Source of the DNA: Azolla pinnata
Taxonomy: Eukaryota; Streptophyta; Polypodiopsida; Salviniales; Salviniaceae
Reading direction: 5' to 3'
Assembly: GCA_037176905.1 (NCBI GenBank)
Contig: JBBBWG010032297.1
Coordinates: 1-42,649, forward strand
Length of the DNA stretch: 42,649 nt
The stretch's first letter is position 1, and each line of letters begins with the position of its first letter. Made by a program: the position numbers and the translations under genes. Positions 12,445-21,640 of this stretch are shown here, piece by piece. The notes beneath the pieces are model-generated. The model did not search any database and was not told where the DNA came from. It saw nothing but the letters and a program-made list of their open reading frames with translations.

Positions 12445-14377
12445 TTACAGTGGCAGGTTGCTTTCACGAAACAGAGCTGAAACCTCCATAGCGGCTGGAT
12501 TTGATTTCAGCGCATGAAGGCATTCATCGTCTTTGAACTTGGTCTCAAATTTACTGAAAATGCCGGTAGATGCCACATTATCTGATTTGGTTTGAAGGCC
12601 AAGAGCAGTCCAAATGGAGCTTTGGGCAGCAGCCCCTAAGTCATCGATCCTGAGGGTTTTGGGCACCAGCGGTGGAACACTTTTGTCGGTGTCAGATTCG
12701 ACAGAATCACGCGGCCTCTTCCCGAAGCTGGCATTTCCAGGAGTTGGAGTAGCTGTGGCAGCAATAGCTGCAGCTGCCCAAGGCATGGCCCAAGCACTGT
12801 TCCACCAGAAAGGATGTTGCACAAATGGCCATTGGCATGGATTGCTCATGGCTCCAGCCCATGGGGGCTGTGCTACGCTGTTGAGGCCCTCATGATGACT
12901 CATAAGAGATGCCCATTGAAGCTGAGCCACAAAATCAGCATTTGTAGCCCACAGAGATTGAGTGGCAGGATGTATAGGCTGTTGAGGGCTGCTTTCCCCC
13001 GACGAGTTTCTCTGCTCTCCTTGAATGCTTGCTGCATTGGCTGCAACAAGGTTTCCCCATGCTAGGTTTGGTGCGTATGTCCATGGCCCCGGCATATAAG
13101 AGAACGAAGAATCAGCTACAGAGGTCGACGTCGGTGCATCTGCCCTTCTTTGCTCCGGCATATAAGAGAATGAAGAATTAGATGATACAACTGGAGGCAT
13201 TGCTTCAGCCTCGTGAATGCTTCCCAGGTCACTACTTCCACTTGCTTGATTACTCCCAGCTACTTTGACAGCGGAGTCTTGAATCGGCTGAAGATGCTGC
13301 CAATATGCAGGGTTCTTGGTGGTTTTCTCGCTTGGCTTCTGCTCATCGTAAGTATCGGCGTCGACGCCTTTCTGATTGCATACAGATCTAGCTGAATCAA
13401 CCTTCAAGTCAAGATTAGTACTATCCGGCTTGTATCCTTGCAACACATCAGATCTGCGTGAAGCAGATGGCTTTCTTGGCACCGAGACAGGGGTTTCTTG
13501 GCTAAAAGTTAGCATGGTTGTAGAGGGTGAAGCTCCGCCTGCACTACAGGAGATGAGATTTTTGGCATTCTCCGGCGAATCATCTCTTACCGCTGCACTC
13601 TCTGGTCGATCGAGTGGGATCGCGGGTTTACTCTTCCTTCGCCCTGCCCCTACTGGAACGTTGCGCAGGTTGCCGCCAGCAGTCCAGTAGCGCTGGCAAT
13701 TCCTGCAGAAATGCCGAGGCTGATTCACGTTGTAGTTGTTGAAGTAGCAGAATTTGGTGTCCATGCTCTCGCAGCGAGGGCAGGGTATGAGCTTTTCGGG
13801 CTTCTTTAGAAGCTCTTCTTTGCCTGAGGAGACGATCTTGTCGCGGGGAGCATCATCATCAGGAAGCGATTGACGAGCGCTTGTCGTCTTCATCGCCTCC
13901 TTTCCAAGAGCTGTATTGTCAGGCCCTTCCTTGGCCATGGGAGAAGAGTCGGGAGTTTTACTTCGTTTCTCTTCGTCATAGCCATGGCTTCCCGATGGAT
14001 CGGGGACGGAGATTTCATCATCAGAGTGAGAGGTCAGTTGCCCTACATCCTGCAAGGAAAACAGAGGGGGTGTTCCGGGATCAGGAAACACTCTGTTTCG
14101 CAAAAGGGGCAAAGCGCTGGACCCAAAACAGTTCAGCAGCCTATGCTTAGCGCATGCAGGCCTAAATTAACTCTTCCCAACACAGATTCAAGGAGAATGG
14201 TAAAGAAAGAACTCGACAAAACACTCGATGAAGATGATGATGATGAGGAGGAAGATGAATCAATACCTGGCATGAAGCGGACTCATCCGAGCAGACTGGG
14301 ATGGTTCTTCCAAAGAGCTTGAAAGCAGGGTCAGGCAGTTGTTTTCCATGGGAACCCTCTTCTGTGATGGAAGACAT
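12445..14377 (-). CDS. CDF: Cycling Dof factor (CDF) transcription factor
   Basis: A Dof-family zinc-finger DNA-binding protein of the CDF clade, a group known to repress CO/FT and to be targeted by FKF1/GI. It acts in the nucleus on AAAG-core sites. Two exons: 14267-14377 (37 codons, MSSITEEG start) and 12445-14049 (534 aa plus stop), 571 aa in total, phase-0 intron 14050-14266 with CAG/GTATTG donor and CTTGCAG acceptor. Exon 1 carries the conserved [13 protein letters not shown] motif (16-28). This shows that the ATG at 14112, which opens a longer frame in exon 2, is intronic. The Dof finger has Cys127, Cys130, Cys152 and Cys155 (CX2CX21CX2C) followed by [20 protein letters not shown]. The tail has [36 protein letters not shown] and NPAA, the usual C-terminal CDF motifs. 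SSFSYMP occurs twice (329-335 and 351-357), an internal duplication. Most CDFs read [20 protein letters not shown] here is a mild departure. Confidence 0.96.
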
Positions 14378-14379
14378 GG

Positions 14380-14452
14380 CAGCAGAGGAAGCAGGAGTTC
14401 AGGACCCAAGAATCAATGGAAGAAGAAGGAACAGGAAGAAGAAGAAGAAGAA

Positions 14453-14484
<32 letters not shown>

Positions 14485-14545
14485 ATCAATGGAAAGAACA
14501 AGAGAAAGGTAGCTTTACGCCTTCCTCTGTATATATTCTCTCCAT
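14380..14545 (-). promoter_or_regulatory. CDF leader and core promoter
   Basis: Read on the minus strand, GAGAATATATAC at 14530-14541 is a good TATA-like element about 155-165 bp upstream of the start codon. This would put transcription start near 14500. The leader would then contain a long TTC/GAA triplet run (about 14436-14480). Assignment is by position and motif only. Confidence 0.45.
14419..14490. repeat. GAA/TTC triplet microsatellite
   Basis: A continuous purine tract on the plus strand, mostly GAA units, with irregular ends. It lies in the presumed CDF 5' leader. Open frames through it are artefacts of the repeat. Confidence 0.9.
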
Positions 14546-14639
14546 CTTTTGACTCAGCAGATGGATCCCTTTGCTCTGCTCTCTCCTTTGATCTCCTCTG
14601 CTCTCTTCCTTTGCTCTCCTCTGCTCTGCACCTTCCTTT

Positions 14640-14905
14640 TTCTTCTCCATAGAAAAGAAAAGCTTGTGGATTTCAAAAAGCCTGTTCTTCTCTTCTCTTT
14701 TCTTTTCTTTTTCCTTGCCCCCCCCTTTTTTGCCCCCCCCTTTTTTGCCCCCTTCTTTTTCTGTGCAGGAGGAGGACCTTTTTCCTTTTCTTCTCCTTTT
14801 TTGGAAGCCCTATCTTATCACTTTTGTTCTGTTTTGCATACAGGAAAAGAACAAGAAGAAGAAGAAGAAAAAGAAGAAGAAGAAGAAGAAGAAGAAAAGA
14901 AGAAG
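14640..14905. repeat. Pyrimidine and purine mirror-like tracts upstream of CDF
   Basis: At about 14640-14770 the plus strand is nearly all pyrimidine (CTTTT units, then three C-runs separated by TTTTTT). At about 14838-14910 it is nearly all purine (AAGAAG units). These opposite-strand asymmetries lie about 100 bp apart. Such tracts can form triplex structures, but nothing here demonstrates it. Confidence 0.85.
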
Positions 14906-15018
14906 AAGACTTGCACTAAAAAATGTCAGTTGCCCCCCATTCACTGGAAAGACAGTTAGTTGGAAAAAAAAAGGAAACCCAAAAGAAACTTCATAGTCTC
15001 TCTCATTTTGATCTCAAT

Positions 15019-15110
15019 CTGATCTCTTCCAAATGGTTTGTGTAACCTGATCTCTTCCAAATGGTTTGTGTAACCTGATTTCTTCCAAATGGTTTGTGTA
15101 ACCTGATTTC
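15019..15110. repeat. 28-bp tandem repeat, three copies
   Basis: Copies at 15019-15046, 15047-15074 and 15075-15102, with consensus CTGATCTCTTCCAAATGG followed by TTTGTGTAAC, then a partial fourth start. The third copy differs by one base. GGTTTTGTAACCTGATTTCC reappears at about 15300, so this motif belongs to the larger duplication described next. Confidence 0.9.
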
Positions 15111-15490
15111 CTAGGGGTGTTTGCTTATCTGTTAATCGTATCTTAATTGAGCTTTAATCGAGCTTTAACTCGATGTTCTTCGGGGCCAATCTTCCCTACA
15201 GATTTTTGCAGCTCAATCAGTGGAAGAAAGAAGCCTCGATTGGGATCGGGAAGCGGAAGAAAAGCATGTGGAGGTACACACAAACCCTGACTTCTTAATG
15301 GTTTTGTAACCTGATTTCCTTAAGAGTGTCTGCGTATCTGTTAATCGTATCTTTGATTCAGCTTTTAATCGAGCTTAACTCGATGTTCTTGGGGCCCATC
15401 TGTTCTTTCCTACAGATTTTGGTGCTCGATCGGCGGGGAGGAAGAAATCTTCTTCCCAACCCCTGATCGGAGAGGTGGAAGAAAAAGCCA
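15103..15490. repeat. About 210-bp imperfect tandem duplication
   Basis: TATCTGTTAATCGTATCTT occurs at about 15126 and about 15335. Each copy is followed by ..TTTAATCGAGCTT.AACTCGATGTTCTT.GGG.CC.ATC and CCTACAGATTTT, then a CTCGATC/GGAAGAA block. The two copies share order and spacing with scattered differences. No coding frame is shared. Confidence 0.85.
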
Positions 15491-17527
15491 GTGCGAGAAG
15501 CCCTTTTTTTTCAGTTTTTTCTGTGAACCAGATGAAGTGGGCAAAAGCGAAGAAGATATAAAAGCTCTCGAGGCTGTGGTAGTATCCCACAAAAAGATTT
15601 CATCTTCCAACAACTGTTTGCGATCCGAATGTGTGGCTACAGATCGCCTGCTCCATCAAGAGCATATCTTTTCCGTTCCGCATCTGCATCGTCACACCCT
15701 CTAGGGCCTTAAAAACTCTTTTTGAGGAGAAATCTCGTTCTCTTGGCGCACATTCATGCTCTTGATGAAGCTTTACTAATGTTGCATAAAAGCCTCGTGC
15801 ACTTTCCGTAAGCTCCTACTGTTTCTTGTTCCTACTATATCTTGCCCAATGAAGCTGGCTGGCTCTATGATGCATTCATTCATTCATTCATTCATGCTCT
15901 TATCACATTCCACATCGACGATCCCTGCCAAATCGTTGCCGATGATTTCTGCTTTATCATGAGAAATCTGCAGAAAAAAGAAAAAAAAACGTCAAGATGA
16001 GCATGTTCTCAAGACACTATTCTCACAGATAGCTTTTCCCCCCTGATAAATGCATATGTAGTATCCCTTTGACAAATCCTGCTTGTCTCGATATCTCAAA
16101 CCTTTTGCTTCTTGTTGATGTTCCAAGGTTTGAGTGCATGTCAAGCCTCCGATCTCAACGGAGAATAGTGGCAAAGAAAAAAAGACAGAGATATCGGTCA
16201 TAGATATGGGCGAGAGAGTTCGTTCATATGAATGCATAATGAACATATAAAGTATGTCAAAGCTCGACCACGAGTTTTGTGTAGAAAAAGAATATAAACC
16301 GCCCTGTCCTACTCGCTTTTTGATTCGCTTGGAAGTATGTGGCTCTATTGACATCTACATGAGCTTGTCTAACAAACCAACCAAGACTTCTTTGCAGCTC
16401 AGATAATTTTCAGCAGATTGTATTGACAGATTGCTTCAATAGGTTATCTCATGAGCTCACCAAGTTGGAGAGGGAATATTTCGAGACCCGAGATGATTGT
16501 TGTGGTTCAATCTGTTAAGTCGGCATGGAAAACGGAGACAAATCAGGCTACGGTTTAAGCTAAAAACCGCATCATTGTAATTTGTAATTGTATTCATGAG
16601 CATAAGGAGAAGTATTCTTGCCTCATTTCACAATAAGCCATTGTTTTTCACGTGTCAATCACCCTGCTGAAAAAAAGATGGCAACATTATGAAAATTTTA
16701 CAAAAGAAAGGCTGTGTTTGAAAAATTTACTAGAGGATCGAATCACACAAATTCATCAGTCTGTAAGGAAAACCAGTTTCAAATTCTATACCTGGGTCCT
16801 GGACATTGTGAAGCTTTATAACCCCACCAATACATCGCAGCCGTGATCTTAACATGTCTCTACTACCGGTCTTTTCCAAATGAAAAAATATGCAAACATC
16901 TTCACAAGCCTCTTAGACTGCGCACATATCATTTGTTGAACCCAACGTGAAGAATTGATAAGGAAATGTCAGCCTTGAACAAAATGGTAGCAGGAATGGA
17001 TGGCTTAGCTGTCTTGGAGTCGAGTTGGAGATCATCATCAGGATTTATGATGTTGAAAATTCTCCCGCATCTGAGAACGATGTGTCTGTAACTAATCCAC
17101 AAGGGGTAAGAGTATTGTCCTTTAAGCATGATGTAATAGTTTGAACATTTCTCTGATTTTTTAGGATGTTAATTTTCTTATTGGGGTGTAATAATTTCAA
17201 TCCAGAGATTAACATCGTGACATAAAATATTACATATATGAAATGACACCAAAGTAGAAAGCAACATTATCAATCCAGTTGACGATCACAAATCTGCACA
17301 GAGACTAGCTTAGCCAGTATATTTTATTCACAGCCTGAACTTTAGAAGAAACAGTTCAGAATCTACCGGAATAACCAGTAGGCTCAATCTGGAGATACTT
17401 TACATATTACACTTATAGATTCATGTTTTACTCGGGGAGTGAAGGTTAGAAGAGAGCAGCTCAGTCTTACTTGGATACATCTTTGTTTCATTTTTCCTTT
17501 CCATGAAATAAATGCCTTTTTTGTCTC
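15491..17527. other. Intergenic region between CDF and cyclase genes
   Basis: Contains a TATA-like word (GATATAAAAG) at 15557-15566 on the plus strand and a CATT run at about 15874-15893. Short open frames (for example 16652-16846 and 15992-16354) lack splice support and recognisable motifs. The distal part, from about 17160, should include the 3' UTR of the cyclase gene. No gene supported. Confidence 0.5.
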
Positions 17528-20153
17528 CTACTTTTCTAAGATGCAACGAATGGGCGATCCATCAGCCTTGATTATGAGTGGGAGGCAATGTAAATCATAC
17601 AGTCCAGCCTCCACGTTATCAAGGTTCAGTCCTTCCACCAAAATTATGTCCTGAACATTGTCACACTTGTACATTAGATAGAGAGAAAACAGGATACTAG
17701 TATACCATACAGATATATATATTGAATACTGTCAAACAATATTATACATGACCCCAATTTGAAGCACCTTGTTTTGCAGAAGTACCACATGTGCAGGAAT
17801 CAAGTAATCAAATGCTGCCGCAGAGAGATAATCGACACCTGGATCAGCCCCCCTCCCCCAAACAAAGCACCAAATTTTGTATTGACTAATTAGTTATGTT
17901 TTTCAGTAGCATGTCCCATTCTATCCACCATTAATACTTTACTGATAATAATTGGCACCATCAAAAATGGGCTCCAAGTAGTATATTTAAAAATGGGCTT
18001 AATTAACACGGTTTGTCTGTAATCTTAAAGTTTCTAGGGGCTTTTTTACAATACCAATAAGCTTAATCTTCGTGTTTTCTCTCAGCCACTGAGCTCCATC
18101 CGAAGTGAAAGCAACGTAGCTTGTATCAAATTCCTTCTTCCACATAAGTCGCCTGAAAGTCGAAACCTCTGTTAGGTTTAGCAGAATAGGATGTCTTTCA
18201 CTTTGCGATCAGTATTACACACTAGCTTATCAGAAATAGACTTGCCTGTCAGTGTTTAGAGTCCTGAATAGAACACGTTCCACACCATCAGGAATATGGA
18301 GGGCCTGCATTACCTCAGCTGCGAGAGCAAAAGTCACCGCCACCAAAATGAGTACAGGTGGAGTTGGAATTGCAACAAAAATCAAAGAGTTGGAGATGCC
18401 CATGAAATGAGTAGTATCGAAAAATTGTAGCAAGAGCACATATGAATGCCTATGTCAAGTGCTGCAAGTGGCACAAAGCAGTGATGGATCATTTGTGTTC
18501 AATCTCTTTCATATATGATAGTTCATGGAACGCTATCGATGAACATTTTCTGCTCATATCTCTCCAATTCAAGAGAAATCAAGCCAAACTGCAGAGCGAC
18601 CCTTCAACCCTGCCTCAACATGTACAAAAAATGATGTAGTGGGAAGGGCATAGAAATGAAGTCTTATGTCTGACCTTGCAGCAAGAAAAATCTCTTTATT
18701 CACTCACCTGCTCATTCTCACCTGCATTACTGGTCACTACAGTAACTCTCGCAGTGAAATATCAAAAGTAACAACAGATTCTTACGTAATCAATGAAGCG
18801 TACATGTGCGAAATGATACATTTCGTTTAAAAATGTGTAATGCTTAGCTTGAACTCTAGTCTGACTTCACTCTTTTCCAAGTGCTGATTGAGACATATGC
18901 CCTAGGCATCATGAGTACATAAAACCAATATTTTAATGCAATATGAGGCAACGATAGTTCTCTGTCCAAGCATACCCCCTCCCTGAATAATTACAAGTGT
19001 CCGCATTAACTGATGTGCAGTTATTAAGAATCTAGACACTTGACAATGCAAGGCAGCCACACGACCACTTTAGTTAAAGCCACAAATTGAGCGACAGTCG
19101 TCCCAAGTCTAGGCATAACTCTTCCAATTTGCTTCTTCTCAAGAGATGCGCTATTTGACAAAATTTACACATACAACCTTATGAAAATTATCTAGCTCAC
19201 AACATATGCAACCTGTTAAAGCTAGACATTACTAGCATCCTTATCCAAATGGCCTCAATGCAACCTTGAAAATAATTGTGAACCCAGTCTTCATTTTGCG
19301 TCAATCCTTTGAGCTATTTACCCCCATCAAACAGTCAATAAGGGTCCATGGGGATCAAATTAAAGATACCATGCATTTATCTAGGGGTAAAGAACGTACC
19401 TGTTATGTTAGTATCCCTAGGAACATCCACCAACAACGCTAAACCTGCACCAAGCACACTCAGTTCAGAGCTCCCTTTCTCTTTCAGAATGGAAAGAAGG
19501 AGAAATATATGCTCCCTTAACGCATTAGTAACAGAAGAATGTATCATTGTCCAAGAGAAAACCAAGAATTTCAGGGAAGCTTGTGGCGGCTTCCAGGATT
19601 TCCTAAGCAGAACATGGCACAGATGCCACTGCTGCTATGCGCTAATCAGGGAAATAGGGATCGACAAGCTTAAGTTTTTAATCCTTTTCTTTTGGACAAA
19701 CTCGAAAACGATCGTACCATTGAGAACATGGAGGTCCAAGGTGTCGAGATGATCCCCGGCCTCATAGTACTCCTGGAAGATATGGCTGGGAGCATCGACA
19801 TGAGTGCCTGTGTGAACTCCGATCTTGAGCTCCGACTGGTTGGCGAGGTCACCGTTGGGGATGCTGGCGACCAGCTTCAGTACGCTCCCGACGCCATCCG
19901 CCGATTCCCAGGCGGGAAGATCAGGGCGAAGGGAGTGAGTGATGTCAATGATGCGGCGGCGCCTGGTGCTCGATCCGATATGGTTGGGAGCAGCAGCGGG
20001 GGGGGAAGCGGAACAAAAGCCGCCCGATGCTGAAGAGTAAGGATAGGCAGCATCTGCATCTGCGTCTGCGTCTGCGTCTGCAGCTAGGATCGAAGAGGCG
20101 AAGCAGAATGAAACAAGCAGCAGCAGTAGCAGCAGCGTGGTCAGGTTCCCCAT
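17528..20153 (-). CDS. Secreted cyclase-family protein (kynurenine-formamidase-like)
   Basis: Plant member of the cyclase / kynurenine formamidase-like hydrolase family; the Arabidopsis relatives are CYCLASE1-3, extracellular-matrix proteins. Exons: 19718-20153, 19400-19444, 18246-18318, 18055-18152, 17768-17838, 17528-17650; phases close, 281 aa. A signal peptide is evident (seven leucines after MGNLTT, A at 24/25). It is followed by an Asp-Ala repeat (25-36) encoded by a GCAGAC-type hexanucleotide run, and a low-complexity linker. The mature domain begins at [18 protein letters not shown] (about 67-84). The metal-binding signature [11 protein letters not shown] is at 114-124. Later motifs are [45 protein letters not shown] and [20 protein letters not shown]. 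Intron 3 begins with GCAAGT (donor dinucleotide at 18244-18245); using the nearby GT instead would break the frame. The start codon lies about 37 bp from a telomere-like array. The biochemical substrate in plants is not established, so I give no reaction. Confidence 0.94.
20047..20090. repeat. Hexanucleotide repeat coding for (Asp-Ala)n
   Basis: GCATCT/GCGTCT units on the plus strand (GCAGAC on the minus strand) in exon 1 of the cyclase gene. They encode alternating Ala and Asp right after the predicted signal-peptide cleavage site. Slippage here would change linker length in frame. Confidence 0.85.
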
Positions 20154-20190
20154 CGTCTTGCTCGCAGGAGTTCTGTTGCAGTAGCAGAAC

Positions 20191-20410
20191 AGTTAGGGTT
20201 AGGGTCAGGGGCAGAATTAGGGTTAGGGTTAGGGGCAGGATTAGGGTTAGGGTTAGGGTTAGGGTTAGGGGCAGGATTAGGGTTAGGGTTAGGGTTAGGG
20301 TTAGGGTTAGGGGCAGGATTAGGGTTAGGGTTAGGGGCAGGATTAGGGTTAGGGTTAGGGTTAGGGGCAAGATTAGGGTTAGGGTTAGGGTTAGGGGCAG
20401 GATTAGGGTT
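20191..20410 (+). repeat. TTAGGG telomere-like array with in-register GCAGGA variants
   Basis: About 28 TTAGGG hexamers on the plus strand, interrupted seven times by GCAGGA, GCAGAA or GCAAGA hexamers. The intervals between interruptions are all multiples of six, so the register is kept. The unit is TTAGGG (six bases), not the TTTAGGG usual for plant telomeres. Read from the cyclase gene (minus strand) the array is CCCTAA-oriented and lies in its leader or core promoter. Confidence 0.95.
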
Positions 20411-20427
20411 GAATTTCGGTTTCGGCC

Positions 20428-20489
20428 TGGTGCTTAGGGTTTAGGATTTAGGGTTTAGGGTTCAGGAACACAGTTCTTTCATTGCCCTT
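20428..20489. other. Turn-around between opposing telomere-like arrays
   Basis: A few TTTAGGG-type units (20431-20463) lead into a 25-30 base non-repetitive spacer (AGGAACACAGTTCTTTCATT and flanking bases). After it the sequence continues as CCCTAAA on the same strand. This is where the repeat orientation switches. Confidence 0.85.
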
Positions 20490-21323
20490 TCAAACCCTAA
20501 AAACCCTAAAACCCTAAAAACCCTAAAAACCCTAAAAACCCTAAAAACCCTAAAAACCCTAAAAACCCTAAAAACCCTAAGAACCCTAAAACCCTAAAAA
20601 CCCTAAAAACCTAATCCTTAATCCCTAAAAACCCTAAACCCTGAAACCTAAACCTCAAACCCTTTAAACCCTAAAACCCTAAATCCTAACCCTAAAAACC
20701 ATAAGCCTTAACCCCTAAAAACCCTAAACCCTGAAACCTAAACCCTAAACCCCTTAACCCTAAAACCCTAAACCCTAAAATCCTAACCCTAAAACCCTTA
20801 GCCTTAATCCCTAAAAACCCAAAACCCTGAAACCTAAACCCTAAACCATTTAACCCTAAAACCCTAAAAACCCTAAAATCCTAAACCCTAAAAACCCTAA
20901 GCCTTAATCCCTAAAAACCCTAAACCCTGAAACCTAAACCCTAAACCATTTAACCCTAAAACCCTAAAAACCCTAAAATCCTAAACCCTAAAACCCTAAG
21001 CCTTAATCCCTAAAAACCCTAAACCCTGAAACCTAAACCCTGAAACCTAAACCCTAAACCATTTAACCCTAAAACCCTAAAAATCCTAAAATCCTAAACC
21101 CTAAAAACCCTAAGCCTTAATCCCAAAAAACCCTAAACCCTGAAACCTAAACCCTAAACCCTTTAACCCTGAAACCTAAACCCTAAACCCTTTAACCCTA
21201 AAACCCTAAAAACTCTAAAACCCTAAACCCTAAATTCCTAACCTTAAAACCCTAAACCTTGAAACCTAAACCCTAAACCCTAAACCCTTCAACCCTAAAA
21301 ACCTAAACCCTAACCCTAAAACC
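20490..21323 (-). repeat. Degenerate CCCTAAA array with about 100-bp higher-order period
   Basis: Over 800 bp of CCCTAAA, CCCTAAAA and CCCTAAAAA variants in the opposite orientation to 20191-20410. A higher-order unit is visible: GCCTTAA(T/C)CCC followed by TAAAAACCCTAAACCCTGAAACC occurs at about 20705, 20801, 20901, 21000 and 21114 (spacings of about 96-114). Several copies contain CCATTTAACCC. Frames through it are not genes. Confidence 0.95.
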
Positions 21324-21548
21324 GAATCATAAGAGCGAGCATTTCTAAAGGATCGATTGATGCCAGGACCGCCCACGACCGCAGCAACTCTGACTTTCTC
21401 GAAATCCCACCGCGGTTTTGACTTTATTAGAACTATATATATATATAGATCGAGCGAAGCTTTCAAAAAAGCCCGGAAAGAAGCTTTGCGGCTTTGCTTG
21501 GCTTGTAGTGGATGTTAGACTTGGTGGAAACTTCTCTCGGCTTCGAAC

Positions 21549-21640
21549 TTGTTTAGTGATAATCAAAGCGCAGTTCCACTAGCAAATCGCAACACTAAAG
21601 TGCGATATCACATTGTCCATGATTGTGCTAGTAGTGCCCA
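21549..21640 (+). mobile_element. Possible Ty1/copia RNase H remnant
   Basis: The plus strand reads SDNQSAVPLAN then TKVRYHIVHD. This resembles the end of the copia-type RNase H domain (pattern DNQSA..LAKN....RTKHI.VRYHF.R.). The usual aromatic residue and several central residues are missing, and the frame runs on into a TTC microsatellite. I see no LTRs or other pol domains around it. It is at best a very short, decayed fragment. Confidence 0.35.

Noticed and set aside
14050-14112. ATG at 14112 as the CDF start codon
   Set aside because: The 21 codons before DVGQLT are intronic. A CTTGCAG acceptor precedes DVGQLT, and exon 1 at 14267-14377 supplies the conserved [13 protein letters not shown] motif in phase.
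14301-14996. Lys/Glu-rich plus-strand open frames near 14.4-15.0 kb
   Set aside because: They are produced by GAA and C/T-run repeats in the CDF upstream region.
19945-20437. Open frames of 136-141 codons reading Leu/Thr/Ile or Arg/Val repeats
   Set aside because: They are translations of the TTAGGG array; no splice or family support.
20191-21323. A true chromosome end
   Set aside because: Unique sequence and genes continue on both sides, and the repeat orientation inverts internally, so the array is interstitial.
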